From positions 1 through 59,338 of the forward strand of contig NZ_JABFDI010000021.1 in assembly GCF_013403915.1 (NCBI RefSeq): a DNA stretch of 59,338 bases, written 5' to 3'. Shown here one piece after another: positions 10,070 through 18,957 of this stretch. This DNA comes from Winogradskyella pacifica (GTDB lineage Bacteria > Bacteroidota > Bacteroidia > Flavobacteriales > Flavobacteriaceae). The position numbers and the translations under genes are program-made. The stretch's first letter is position 1, and every line of letters starts with the position of its first letter. The notes under the pieces were generated by a model. It saw only the letters and a list, made by a program, of their open reading frames with translations. It did not search any database and was not told the DNA's origin.

Positions 10070-10651
10070 CTACTTTAGCTTATTTACATTTGCACTAATG
10101 TGTCTGAGAGCTAACCCAATATGATTCTCTACGGTTTTAGGGGTTATGTCTAGTAGTTCTGAAATTTCTTTGTATTTAAATCCGTCAATTCTGCTCATTT
10201 CAAAAATTTGACGTGTCCGTTTTGGTATGGATTCTAAAACATTTTTAATAACATTTTTATTGATTTCTTTCTGTTCGTTAGCTATAATTTCTTCTTCGAT
10301 ACTTGGATAAAGACTGTAACTATTTAGGTAGTCTTCATTTTGTAGTGGTCTAATTTGGTAATTGTTCTTAACTCTTAAGAGATCGTTTTTTAATATGGCA
10401 TAGATATATGATTTTGGATTTTTAATTTTATTAAGCTGGCTTCTATTAGACCATAATGTGATGAAAACATCATCTACTTTTTCTTCTATGATATGACTAT
10501 TGGATTCGAATAAAACACCAAATCTGCACAGTTTTTGATAGTATTTTTTAAAGAATAGATCGAGCGCTTTAGTATCACCTTCTTGCATTTGTTCAAATAG
10601 AAAAAGGTCTTCGTTTGTAATGACTGAACGACGAATGCTTTTAATCTTCAT
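10070..10651 (-). CDS. ECF RNA polymerase sigma-70 factor
   Basis: 193 residues with the two ECF regions: region 2 at about 20-90 (FFKKYYQKLCRFG, VDDVFITLW) and region 4 at about 125-185 with the helix-turn-helix block RTRQIFEMSRIDGFKYKEISELLDITPKTVENHI. It belongs to the Bacteroidota ECF group that drives susCD operons. Its start overlaps the 3' end of fecR by 11 bp and susC follows 93 bp later. That order, with the anti-sigma gene first, is opposite to the usual one. Confidence 0.93.
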   Translation of the reverse strand: MKIKSIRRSVITNEDLFLFEQMQEGDTKALDLFFKKYYQKLCRFGVLFESNSHIIEEKVDDVFITLWSNRSQLNKIKNPKSYIYAILKNDLLRVKNNYQIRPLQNEDYLNSYSLYPSIEEEIIANEQKEINKNVIKNVLESIPKRTRQIFEMSRIDGFKYKEISELLDITPKTVENHIGLALRHISANVNKLK

Positions 10652-11615
10652 TTTTTTGAGCTATTAAATATGTGTTAGTATTAACTTTCTTTATTTTAAC
10701 ATCCGCGATGAATTCAATGGAGTTTATAAATTCATCGATATTTTGCTCTTTAAAAGCACCTGTTATCTTTTTTTGATTGATGTCTTCATCAGTAATCTTG
10801 AAGCGTACTCCGTAAAAATTATTTATTTTATATAAGGCGTGTTTGAATATTAAATTATCGAGAATTAACATGTTATCTTTCCAGGCTAAGGCCTTGGTGA
10901 TATTGAAGTTTCTTTTAGTAACATCCGAAGTTTTGGTGTTATAAATAAGCTCTTCTTTTGGTAATAAATTAAGGCTGTTTTTAGAGGTCTTAATTAATAC
11001 ATTTACTTTACCGCGTTCTAACGAAACTGATTTGTTATCGAAGACTGTGCTAACGTTAAATGCGGTTCCTAAAACCGTAATATTTAAGTCTTCGGTATGG
11101 ACTATAAAAGGAATATTTTCATTGTGGGTAACATCAAAATAGGCCTCTCCTTTTACATAAACACTCCGTTGATTTTTAAAATCTGAGTTATATTTGATCT
11201 CACTTAAAGCATTTAAAATAACTAGACTACTATCTGGAAGGTATACTGTTTGCCGCTGACCTTTGTTTGTAGTAATCTGATTTGTATAGCTTAACTCATT
11301 TGAAGGTAAAAAATAACCATAGGCTATAAATATTAAAGTAATTGCCGCTAGACTAAATGATACGTGATTAATTACTTTTCTCTTTCGGTTTTTATTTCTT
11401 AAAACAGTCTTAGATTTTAATTGTATTTCTTTATGTTCATCATACTCCTTTAAACTATCAGGATAGTTATCCCAAATTAATTTATAGTTGTCATACGTTG
11501 TTTTTAATTCATAATCTAAAGTCAGTTCTATTTCAAATACAGCTCTAGCGGCTGTAGATAATTCATGTGTTAAATACCGAACGCATTTTCTCTCATTTTT
11601 GGTCATATTAATCAT
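10641..11615 (-). CDS. FecR-type anti-sigma factor
   Basis: Inner-membrane anti-sigma factor. The N-terminal cytoplasmic part (1-80) should hold the sigma factor, a single membrane segment lies at about 81-103, and the periplasmic part has the FecR domain (about 115-210; TNKGQRQTVYLPDSS, VKGEAYFDV, LGTAFNVS, LERGKVNV) followed by a DUF4974-type domain near the C-terminus. Its partner is the STN domain of the downstream SusC. The gene is first in the operon. The ATG at 11615 is preceded by GGAG at good distance, which supports this start. Confidence 0.92.
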   Translation of the reverse strand: MINMTKNERKCVRYLTHELSTAARAVFEIELTLDYELKTTYDNYKLIWDNYPDSLKEYDEHKEIQLKSKTVLRNKNRKRKVINHVSFSLAAITLIFIAYGYFLPSNELSYTNQITTNKGQRQTVYLPDSSLVILNALSEIKYNSDFKNQRSVYVKGEAYFDVTHNENIPFIVHTEDLNITVLGTAFNVSTVFDNKSVSLERGKVNVLIKTSKNSLNLLPKEELIYNTKTSDVTKRNFNITKALAWKDNMLILDNLIFKHALYKINNFYGVRFKITDEDINQKKITGAFKEQNIDEFINSIEFIADVKIKKVNTNTYLIAQKNED

Positions 11616-11625
11616 GGAGTACTCC
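11616..11625 (-). promoter_or_regulatory. Self-complementary Shine-Dalgarno of fecR (GGAGTACTCC)
   Basis: On the minus strand GGAGTACTCC stands directly before the fecR ATG. GGAG is a proper Shine-Dalgarno, rare in Bacteroidota, and the following CTCC is its exact complement. The 10-nt perfect palindrome can dimerise, or compete for the ribosome-binding bases. Confidence 0.4.
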
Positions 11626-12050
11626 TTTTACTACTATGAGTAGAAAATTAGAAAATACCCTCAGTGATTGACATCAAGAGATTGACAAGGAATTATTAAG
11701 TAAATGTTAATTGTACTGTTAGAAGGCTTGTTGCGCTATATTAATAGGTTTAAAGTGTCGTATTAAAGCGACCTTTAAAACGAAAGACAAAAGGAAAGTT
11801 TAAAAGATTGGATTAGACAGGGCTGATTAAATGAAAGCGATATCAAAACACTTTGTCTTAAATCTTAATGGATTAAGATTAATGCTTGATTAGAAATTCT
11901 GGAAGACTAAGTTTAAGAAGCTTTAGATAATGGTTCAAAATCTTTTATTTGCAAAAACCCGAAAAGTATAGATAATTCACACACAACTTTTAGTCTTGAT
12001 TCCCTTTTAGTCTTGATCCCATAAGGGATCATAAACAAAACACATTAAAA
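11626..12050. other. Non-coding stretch upstream of fecR
   Basis: No credible gene. It contains a perfect palindrome AATCTTAATGGATTAAGATT at 11861-11880 without a T run on either strand, and two tandem copies of TTTTAGTCTTGAT around 11987-12018, the second followed by the hairpin GATCCCATAAGGGATC (12015-12030). The fecR promoter should lie here, but I find no clean TAnnTTTG on the minus strand. Confidence 0.5.
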
Positions 12051-12083
12051 CACAAAAAAGCCACTACTTTCGTAATGGCTTTG
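12051..12083 (-). terminator. Terminator of the tRNA-Asn transcript
   Basis: On the minus strand a stem-loop of AAAGCCATTAC and GTAGTGGCTTT, with one bulge, runs into TTTTTTGTGTTTT. It starts 5 bp after the 3' end of the tRNA. Confidence 0.75.
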
Positions 12084-12087
12084 TTTG

Positions 12088-12161
12088 CTCCTCTTCTTAG
12101 GCTCGAACTAAGGACCCTCTGATTAACAGTCAGATGCTCTAACCAACTGAGCTAAAGAGGA
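12088..12161 (-). tRNA. tRNA-Asn (anticodon GTT)
   Basis: The minus strand folds as a full cloverleaf: acceptor stem TCCTCTT / AAGAGGA with discriminator G, D arm with AGCTCAGTTGGTTAGAGC, anticodon stem CTGAC/ATCAG with loop CTGTTAA giving GTT, variable loop, and T arm CTTAG-TTCGAGC-CTAAG. CCA is not encoded. 74 nt. Confidence 0.95.
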
Positions 12162-12201
12162 ATAAAATTCCTTTTTTTAGTGTGTTTTAGAAGGCACTAA
12201 A

Positions 12202-12304
12202 CTTCTCTTTTCTTAGACTCTAATTAATCTCGAAAAGCTTTCGAGGCTCAATTAACAATCAATCGTTCTTTCTATTTGGTTATTATTAGCAGAACTAAAG
12301 TATG
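12202..12304 (-). pseudogene. Decayed tRNA-Asn copy in the leader of the intact tRNA
   Basis: On the minus strand three blocks match the intact tRNA-Asn downstream in the right order. They are a 5' block CTTTAGTTC (tRNA: CTTTAGCTC), an anticodon block TTGATTGTTAATTGAG (tRNA: CTGACTGTTAATCAGAG), and a 3' block TTAATTAGAGTCTAAGAAAAG (tRNA: CTTAGTTCGAGCCTAAGAAGAG). The acceptor and T stems no longer pair. Extra sequence has entered the D region and the variable region, the latter holding the hairpin CTCGAAA-AGC-TTTCGAG. It lies between the tRNA promoter and the intact gene, so an original tandem pair has lost its first member. Confidence 0.6.
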
Positions 12305-12326
12305 TGTTTTTTCGCGTTAGCGAGCG

Positions 12327-12357
12327 CAAATATATACAGTATTTTCATTACTACAAA
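12327..12357 (-). promoter_or_regulatory. Consensus Bacteroidota promoter for the tRNA-Asn transcript
   Basis: On the minus strand TTTG (12354-12357), a 19-nt spacer, then TATATTTG (12327-12334). This is an exact match to the housekeeping consensus. Transcription should begin near 12320, giving a leader of about 160 nt that contains the decayed tRNA before the intact one. Confidence 0.75.
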
Positions 12358-12394
12358 ACGAAATAATAATTTTTTTTAAAAAATTTTAAAATAT

Positions 12395-13738
12395 TTAATT
12401 CGTGATGGCTTTAAAAATATCATTACCATTGGCAAACAGCACTAAAGCGATTAAAATAAAGAACCCTATAACTTGTGCACGCTCTAAAAACTTTTCGCTT
12501 GGCTTACGTCCAGAAATCATTTCATATAGTAAAAACACCACGTGTCCACCATCTAAAGCTGGTATTGGTAATAAATTAAGTATCGCCAACATAATAGATA
12601 AAAAGGCTGTTAAACCCCAGAAATCTTGCCAAATCCATTGGTCAGGGAACACATCAAAAATCGCTTTAAATCCACCAACGCCTTTATAAGCACCTGTACT
12701 TGGTGTAAAAATCTTTCCTAATTGATCAAAATACCCAGAAACCTGTTCTTTAAATTTATCTACTCCTCCACCAAAACTTTCTAAGAAGGTATAATCTTTA
12801 TGAATAATATTAAAATACCCTAGCTCTGCAAACCTTGAATTATGTGATGCCGGGAAAATTCCAACTTTACCTTCAGCATTGACTTGTAAGTTTGTATTTA
12901 TTTTTTCTTCACCTCTTAAAAATGTTGCTTCTACAGATTGATTTTTATAGGCTAACATTCTTGACTCTACCTCATCAAAGTAACGTAGATCTTTTCCATT
13001 AACCGATAATAAAACATCACCCTTTTCTAAGTTCGCTCCTTTATTTAATGATGTATCTGGCACACTACCCACCATAAACGGAATTCGTAGCTTAAAGGTG
13101 CCGTTCTTTCTTTCTGCTGATGACAACTGACCCAAGAAATCTTTTGGAAGTACAATTTCTTTGTTTTCACCATCTCTAACTATAGAGTACTTTTCGCCAT
13201 TTACTAAGTTTTTTCTAACATCATAATAGGTGTCAACTTTTTCGTCATTAATAGCTAATATTTTATCTCCGTTTTTAAAACCAACATCTAAAAGCAGATT
13301 GTTTTCTATCCAGAAGCCATCTTTCATACTGTCGGTAGTAACATCTGTATCTCCATATGTAAACGAAATAACCACGTAGATAAAGTAGGCCAAAATAAAG
13401 TTCACGGTTACTCCACCAAGCATAATAATTAAACGTTGCCATGCTGGCTTAGAACGAAATTCCCATGGTTGCGGTGGCAATGCCATTTGCTCCTTATCCA
13501 TGCTTTCATCAATCATTCCTGCAATTTTCACATAACCTCCAAGAGGCAACCAACCAATACCATATTCGGTATCACCAATCTTCTTTTTAAAGAGTGAAAA
13601 TTTCACATCAAAAAAGAGGTAAAACTTTTCAACTTTAGTTTTAAAAAGCTTTGCCGGTATAAAATGCCCAAGCTCGTGCAAAACAATAAGTAAGGATAAA
13701 CTAAGTAAAAATTGAGATATTTTTATAATAAATTCCAT
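12395..13738 (-). CDS. rseP: RIP metalloprotease RseP (site-2 protease)
   Basis: Intramembrane zinc protease that cleaves membrane-bound anti-sigma factors and signal-peptide remnants. The catalytic HELGH is at 21-25 inside the first membrane helix. The second conserved motif NLLPIPALDGGHVV lies near the C-terminus between later membrane helices, and PDZ-like sequence fills the periplasmic middle (GDKILAINDEKV; GDVLLSVNGKDL). 447 residues is normal. It lies upstream of, and on the same strand as, the tRNA but has its own spacing; nothing suggests a specific partner, though a FecR protein is encoded nearby. Confidence 0.94.
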   Translation of the reverse strand: MEFIIKISQFLLSLSLLIVLHELGHFIPAKLFKTKVEKFYLFFDVKFSLFKKKIGDTEYGIGWLPLGGYVKIAGMIDESMDKEQMALPPQPWEFRSKPAWQRLIIMLGGVTVNFILAYFIYVVISFTYGDTDVTTDSMKDGFWIENNLLLDVGFKNGDKILAINDEKVDTYYDVRKNLVNGEKYSIVRDGENKEIVLPKDFLGQLSSAERKNGTFKLRIPFMVGSVPDTSLNKGANLEKGDVLLSVNGKDLRYFDEVESRMLAYKNQSVEATFLRGEEKINTNLQVNAEGKVGIFPASHNSRFAELGYFNIIHKDYTFLESFGGGVDKFKEQVSGYFDQLGKIFTPSTGAYKGVGGFKAIFDVFPDQWIWQDFWGLTAFLSIMLAILNLLPIPALDGGHVVFLLYEMISGRKPSEKFLERAQVIGFFILIALVLFANGNDIFKAITN

Positions 13739-13833
13739 GTAATTTTTTTCAAATTTCGATTTGCAAAAGTAAGGTATTTATATGAAACGTATATTTAAAA
13801 AAATCTTAGCAATACGTTAAAACAACAGCCTAG

Positions 13834-15774
13834 TTAATTTTTTATAATTCTTTTATTAATCACTCCTTCTTTGGTTTGAATTTGTACAAACAACAAGCCT
13901 GACGCCAAAGTGTTTAGATCTACCTGAGGCGTCCAATTCTGCTGTAATACTAATTGGCCTAAACTATTATAGATTTTAATGGTTTCGATCTCCATATGTT
14001 CTGGTTTTACAATATGAATTACAGATGATGCCGGACTAGGATAAATGGTTATTTGGTCCTGTAATTCAAAATCTGACGTGCTTAAAGTTGAGGCATTATT
14101 TTTTGAGATTAAATGATAATCAGGATCGACTAACACCTCCAGTACTGTAAAATTAACGGTTTCAAAAAACTGTTCGTTATTGGTCGTATTGTCTAAAACT
14201 AGATCTAAAGATTCGCCCAAAGTTCCTGTCACTCTAATTGGCAATCCTGCTTCAAAAAAAGACACTGACGCATCACTTTGAGTCTGCGACACCATAAGTT
14301 GCAATTGATTGTCATCTTGATTCCAGTTCACTGAATAACTTGGGTAGCCTTGGTTATAAAGCCAATCATTAAAAAACTCATCTAAATTTTGCCCTGTAGA
14401 TGATTCCATAATAGCAATAAAATCTTGTGTTTTAGCATAATCATAAACCAAAGTTGGTGTCGCCAAATACGCTTTAAGACCTTGATAAAAATCAACATCA
14501 CCCAATTGACGTCTTAACATATGCAATACCATAGCACCTTTATTATAAGTTAAACGGCTACTAAAAATTCTATTAACACTTGTGGTATCTTGGTCTGTAA
14601 GATAGACTGCACCTCCAGGTTGAGATGTGATACTCGCCGTGGTTTGCTGTCTCCACGATTTAAAATTAGCCTCTCCGTCTAAATCTTCAATCACCAAGCC
14701 AGATAAATATGTTGCAAAGCCTTCGTTTAACCATATATCTTTCCAGCTTCCGCATGTTATTTTATTACCAAACCATTGGTGTGCCAACTCGTGTGCAATA
14801 AGTCCTCTGTTAAAAGATCCCATAAAGGAAACTGTGGTATGCTCCATGCCTCCTCCCCATCCAAATTGTGCATGACCATATTTCTCATCTGCAAAGGGAT
14901 ATTCTTCAAATAAATCTGTAAAAAGATTCATAATATCTACAGTTATCCCTGTATTTGCTTGAGCATAATTAATATCTTCCGGATAGACATAATTTATAAT
15001 ATCAAAAGGGTTACCATTGTTTGGTACCACATGCGAATACACTTCATAATTAGTAACAGCTACGGCAATTAAATAAGCCGGAATGGGATGACCATGTTTA
15101 AAATGAGTCGTCTTCTCAGAACCTACAACCACTTGGCTTTGCTCTAAACCATTAGAAACGGCCACGTAAGTTTTGTTTAACGGATTTAATACTGGTGTCG
15201 TAATATAAACATCTATATTCTCTATTTTATCTATTAAATCTTGTTTGCACGGCCACCAACCTTTAGCTCCATAAGGTTCAGAAAGCGTCCAAATAACAGG
15301 ATCATTGTCGGCACCATGAGTGGTCTGCTCAAAAGAACCAAAACCTGAACTCACAGGGTTGCCAGCGTAACTTATCGTTAATGAATCTAAAACTCCTTGG
15401 GCTTGTGTGGCAGGTAAGGTAATGACCAATTCATCATCCGAATTCTGAATATAATTTAAACTATTACCACGTTGCAACACTTGAGAAACCATCATATTAT
15501 CCGACAAATCAAAAGTGATTTCTGTCAGTGCTTCTTTAGCTTCGAAATAGGTAGTGACATCACCAGAAATTGCTGCTACAGACGGATCTATATTTAATTC
15601 TAGCCTATGGTATTTAACATCGTAATTTCCTGTATTAGCGTTTTGTGCATTCATCATTTGACGTAATGCTGTGTTAGCTTCAGCAGAGCGAATAGCATTC
15701 AATGTTTCATTATAATCTTGGGCATTTATTTGCATAGCCAATACCAAGATTAGGCATCCTAAAAATCGTTTCAT
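13834..15774 (-). CDS. Secreted M1 family aminopeptidase with type IX sorting domain
   Basis: Zinc aminopeptidase exported by a signal peptide (1-18, ending INAQ). The substrate-binding motif is GGGMEH at 307-312, in place of the canonical GAMEN. The zinc site is HELAH at 328-332 with Glu351 in NEGFATY. The last about 75 residues form a type IX secretion C-terminal domain (ITIYPSPASSVIHI, IKIYNSLGQLVL, LNTLASGLLFVQI, KRIIKN). The protein should therefore be secreted or attached to the surface by the gliding/T9SS machinery. 646 residues. It probably degrades peptides for nutrition. Confidence 0.93.
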   Translation of the reverse strand: MKRFLGCLILVLAMQINAQDYNETLNAIRSAEANTALRQMMNAQNANTGNYDVKYHRLELNIDPSVAAISGDVTTYFEAKEALTEITFDLSDNMMVSQVLQRGNSLNYIQNSDDELVITLPATQAQGVLDSLTISYAGNPVSSGFGSFEQTTHGADNDPVIWTLSEPYGAKGWWPCKQDLIDKIENIDVYITTPVLNPLNKTYVAVSNGLEQSQVVVGSEKTTHFKHGHPIPAYLIAVAVTNYEVYSHVVPNNGNPFDIINYVYPEDINYAQANTGITVDIMNLFTDLFEEYPFADEKYGHAQFGWGGGMEHTTVSFMGSFNRGLIAHELAHQWFGNKITCGSWKDIWLNEGFATYLSGLVIEDLDGEANFKSWRQQTTASITSQPGGAVYLTDQDTTSVNRIFSSRLTYNKGAMVLHMLRRQLGDVDFYQGLKAYLATPTLVYDYAKTQDFIAIMESSTGQNLDEFFNDWLYNQGYPSYSVNWNQDDNQLQLMVSQTQSDASVSFFEAGLPIRVTGTLGESLDLVLDNTTNNEQFFETVNFTVLEVLVDPDYHLISKNNASTLSTSDFELQDQITIYPSPASSVIHIVKPEHMEIETIKIYNSLGQLVLQQNWTPQVDLNTLASGLLFVQIQTKEGVINKRIIKN

Positions 15775-15822
15775 AGCACTCGTTTTAATGTTAAAAATAA
15801 AGCTTTTCTTGAGATTCAGTCG

Positions 15823-15830
15823 TATTTTTG
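15823..15830 (+). promoter_or_regulatory. -7 element TATTTTTG upstream of the SCO gene
   Basis: Match to TAnnTTTG 28 bp before the ATG at 15859. The region is shared with the divergent M1 peptidase gene. No clear TTTG lies 19 nt upstream. Confidence 0.4.
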
Positions 15831-15858
15831 CCCTTCAACTATCTTTAATACAATCTTA

Positions 15859-16539
15859 ATGTCATTTCTTTCATTTTTTAAAGGGTATAAAAACTTCGGA
15901 ATCTTTTTTTCAATACTTTGTATCATTATCATCGCAATAATATACAACGTCTTAAATGTAAAACATACACTTCCTATTTATCAGCCCGGAATGGTGAGCG
16001 AAGAGTTAGTAGACAGCACTATTCAACACCAATTAAAATATCATAAAATAGCGGATTTTAGCTTAACTAATCAAAATGGTGAAACGATAACACAACAGAA
16101 TTACGAAGATAAAATCTATGTTGCAGATTTCTTTTTTACGACGTGCCAAACGATCTGCCCGATAATGACCAAAAACATGGAACAAATACAGAAGGCAATT
16201 ATTAATGATGATGATATTATGTTACTTTCTCACTCTGTAACTCCAAAAATTGATAGCGTAGCGCAACTAAAAAAATACGCTATAGAAAAAGGGGTTATAG
16301 ATCGAAAATGGAATTTGGTTACTGGAGATAAAAAACAAATCTACGAACTAGCCAGAAAGAGCTACTTAGCCGTAAAAACTGATGGTAATGGCGATCAATT
16401 TGACATGATACATACAGAAAATTTTATGTTGATTGATAAAAAGCGTCAAATAAGAGGTTTTTATGACGGTACAAATCCTGAAGATATTGAGCTACTTCTG
16501 CAAGATATTGAGACTTTAAAATATTTTGGTGGATCATAA
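15859..16539 (+). CDS. SCO1/SenC family protein (copper chaperone/thioredoxin fold)
   Basis: Membrane-anchored thioredoxin-like protein that in this family delivers copper to, or reduces thiols of, the CuA site of cytochrome c oxidase. An N-terminal membrane helix lies at about 13-31. The metal/redox motif CQTICP follows FFFTT at about residues 98-103, and a conserved His comes late in the chain (DMIHTENFMLID). 226 residues. It is divergent from the M1 peptidase and upstream of feoAB, with 97 bp and a separate promoter between. Confidence 0.88.
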   Translation: MSFLSFFKGYKNFGIFFSILCIIIIAIIYNVLNVKHTLPIYQPGMVSEELVDSTIQHQLKYHKIADFSLTNQNGETITQQNYEDKIYVADFFFTTCQTICPIMTKNMEQIQKAIINDDDIMLLSHSVTPKIDSVAQLKKYAIEKGVIDRKWNLVTGDKKQIYELARKSYLAVKTDGNGDQFDMIHTENFMLIDKKRQIRGFYDGTNPEDIELLLQDIETLKYFGGS

Positions 16540-16574
16540 AATAAGTTAAAGCCTACAAATAACTATTGTCTTAC

Positions 16575-16605
16575 TTTTTACACTAACAAATTTCTATTAC
16601 ATTTG
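16575..16605 (+). promoter_or_regulatory. Promoter of feoAB
   Basis: TACATTTG at 16598-16605 is a consensus -7 element. TTTT at 16575-16578 occupies the -33 position with a 19-nt spacer. The -33 region (TTTTTACACTAA) resembles the left half of the DtxR-type palindrome at 20966-20991 (TTTTTAGACTAA), but the right half is not conserved. Confidence 0.55.
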
Positions 16606-16636
16606 CTTCTTTATAACAATTCTAAATAAGGAGAGG

Positions 16637-16864
16637 TTGACATTAGCAGAATTAAAACGCGGACAACAAGGCACTATAACAGATGTGTCTTCTATTCATA
16701 TTCCATTAAAATTGCTCGAAATGGGCTGTTTACCTGGTAATTTGGTAGAGCTTGTACAAGTTGCTCCTTTCGCAGACCCAATGTATCTTAACATTAATGG
16801 TACGCATTTAGCCATTAGAAAAGAAACTGCTATTCACATTATAATTGAAACTGCGCATGAGTAA
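16637..16864 (+). CDS. feoA: Ferrous iron transport protein A
   Basis: A 75-residue SH3-like protein of the FeoA family, the cytoplasmic accessory factor of the FeoB ferrous iron transporter. Family blocks are LAELKRGQQGTI, LLEMGCLPGNLVELVQVAPFADPMYLNINGTHLAIRKETA. The start is TTG at 16637, chosen because AAGGAG stands at the correct distance, one of the few real Shine-Dalgarno sites in the window. It overlaps feoB by 8 nt (ATGAGTAA). Confidence 0.92.
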   Translation: MTLAELKRGQQGTITDVSSIHIPLKLLEMGCLPGNLVELVQVAPFADPMYLNINGTHLAIRKETAIHIIIETAHE

Positions 16865-18956
16865 GCAAATCAATGTTGCGTTAATAGGAAATCCCAATAC
16901 AGGTAAAACGTCTGTTTTTAATGCCCTAACCGGATTAAATCAAAAAGTGGGTAATTATCCTGGCATTACCGTTGAAAAGAAAGAAGGTATTTGTAAACTG
17001 CCTCGAGGAGTAAAAGCGCATATTATAGATTTACCCGGCACGTATAGTTTAAACGCCTCGTCCTTAGATGAGAACGTTGTTATAGAATTACTATTAAACA
17101 AAAACGATAAGGATTATCCAGATCTTGCTGTTGTAGTTAGTGATGTAGAAAATTTAAAACGAAATCTTTTATTATTCACACAAATCAAAGATTTAAAAAT
17201 CCCTACAATTCTTGTTATTAACATGTCTGATAGAATGGCCTACAAAGGCATTTCTTTAGATATCGATTATTTAGAACAAGAATTAAAAACCAAAATAGCT
17301 TTAATAAGCACCAGAAAAAACAAAGGGATTAACGAGCTAAAGGAACTCATAACACACTTTAAAGAACTTTCTACAGAACCTTGTCTAGATGCCTCTACTA
17401 TAGATAAAGCCTATTTTGAAAACTTAAGAAAAGCATTTCCGAATCAATTATTATACAAACTTTGGTTAGTGATTACCCAAGATGTAAACTTCGGAAAAAC
17501 AGATAGAAAAACATTTGAAGCCGTAGAGGATTTTAAAACCAAATCTAAAACAGATTTAAAACGACTTCAACAAAAGGAAACCATAAAGCGTTACCAATTT
17601 ATAAACGAAACACTAAAATTAGGACAAACTATTGACCTAAAATCGGCAAAAGATTTACGCATAAAACTAGACAGAATTCTAACTCATAAAGTTTGGGGTT
17701 ACTTAATTTTTGGGGTTATTTTACTCACCATATTCCAAGCCATTTATGACTGGTCTAGCATTCCAATGGATTTTATAGATAGTTCATTTGCCTCTTTAAG
17801 TGAATGGACAAAAAACACATTACCAGAAGGTGCCTTTACAAACCTACTAGCTGAAGGTATTATTTCAGGACTTGGAGGTATCGTTATATTCATTCCACAG
17901 ATCGCCTTCTTATTTCTGTTTATTTCTATTCTTGAAGAAAGCGGTTATATGAGTCGTGTTGTGTTTTTAATGGACAGAATTATGCGACGTTTTGGATTGA
18001 GCGGAAAAAGCGTTGTGCCTTTAATTTCTGGAACAGCGTGTGCCATTCCTGCAATTATGGCAACTCGAAATATTGAAAGCTGGAAAGAACGCTTAATCAC
18101 TATTTTAGTAACACCGTTCACTACGTGTTCGGCAAGGCTACCTGTATATCTTATCATTATTGCTTTAGTTATACCCGAAGGACGCATACTAGGATTAAGC
18201 TATCAAGCCTTAACTTTAATGCTCTTATACCTTATTGGATTTGGAGCCGCGGTTGGTTCAGCCTGGATTCTTAATAAAATATTGAAAATAAAAAGTAAGA
18301 GTTTCTTTGTGGTAGAAATGCCAAATTACAAATTGCCTTTATTTAAAAATGTGGCGCTAACGGTTTTAGAAAAAACAAAAGCTTTTGTTTTTGGGGCGGG
18401 TAAAATTATACTTGCAATTTCTATCGTATTGTGGTTTTTAGCATCTTATGGACCAGGCGATAATTTTAATAATGCGGAAAGTATTGTCACCGAAAAATTT
18501 GCTTCAGAGAATTTACCTGAAGATGAATTAAACGAAAAAATAGAATCTCATAAACTAGAGCATTCCTTTATTGGTATTGCAGGCCACGCTATAGAACCAG
18601 CAATTAGACCTTTAGGTTACGATTGGAAAATTGGTATTGCCATCGTAAGTTCTTTTGCTGCGCGTGAAGTTTTTGTTGGGACACTAGCCACTATTTATAG
18701 TGTTGGTAGTGATGAAGAAGAAACCATTAAAAACAGAATGGCAGGCGAAGTCAATCCTATACTTGGAGGCCCATTATTTAATTTTGCTTCTGGTATTTCA
18801 TTGCTCTTGTTCTATGCCTTTGCTATGCAATGTATGAGTACACTTGCTGTTGTGAAAAAAGAAACCAACTCATGGAAGTGGCCAATGTATCAATTAGTAA
18901 TTATGAGTGGATTTGCTTATATTGTTGCTTTAATCGCTTATCAAGTCTTGAAATAA
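16857..18956 (+). CDS. feoB: Ferrous iron transport protein B
   Basis: GTP-driven ferrous iron permease of the inner membrane. The N-terminal G domain has G1 GNPNTGKT at 11-18, DLPGTYSLN (G3) and NMSD (G4). The membrane part has the two Gate blocks with conserved cysteines (SGTACAIPAIMATR; TPFTTCSARLPVY) and the late block SFAAREVFVGTLATIY. 699 residues from the ATG at 16857; an upstream TTG would add four residues but lies deeper in feoA. It is translationally coupled to feoA by an 8-nt overlap. Confidence 0.96.
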   Translation: MSKQINVALIGNPNTGKTSVFNALTGLNQKVGNYPGITVEKKEGICKLPRGVKAHIIDLPGTYSLNASSLDENVVIELLLNKNDKDYPDLAVVVSDVENLKRNLLLFTQIKDLKIPTILVINMSDRMAYKGISLDIDYLEQELKTKIALISTRKNKGINELKELITHFKELSTEPCLDASTIDKAYFENLRKAFPNQLLYKLWLVITQDVNFGKTDRKTFEAVEDFKTKSKTDLKRLQQKETIKRYQFINETLKLGQTIDLKSAKDLRIKLDRILTHKVWGYLIFGVILLTIFQAIYDWSSIPMDFIDSSFASLSEWTKNTLPEGAFTNLLAEGIISGLGGIVIFIPQIAFLFLFISILEESGYMSRVVFLMDRIMRRFGLSGKSVVPLISGTACAIPAIMATRNIESWKERLITILVTPFTTCSARLPVYLIIIALVIPEGRILGLSYQALTLMLLYLIGFGAAVGSAWILNKILKIKSKSFFVVEMPNYKLPLFKNVALTVLEKTKAFVFGAGKIILAISIVLWFLASYGPGDNFNNAESIVTEKFASENLPEDELNEKIESHKLEHSFIGIAGHAIEPAIRPLGYDWKIGIAIVSSFAAREVFVGTLATIYSVGSDEEETIKNRMAGEVNPILGGPLFNFASGISLLLFYAFAMQCMSTLAVVKKETNSWKWPMYQLVIMSGFAYIVALIAYQVLK

Positions 18957-18957
18957 T

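Noticed and set aside
11861..11880. Perfect palindrome as a terminator
   Set aside because: No T run follows on either strand and no gene ends nearby. It is kept only as part of the non-coding stretch.
16575..16594. Full DtxR-type operator at feoA
   Set aside because: Only the left half resembles the 20966-20991 palindrome; the right half does not pair, so it is mentioned as a possibility only.
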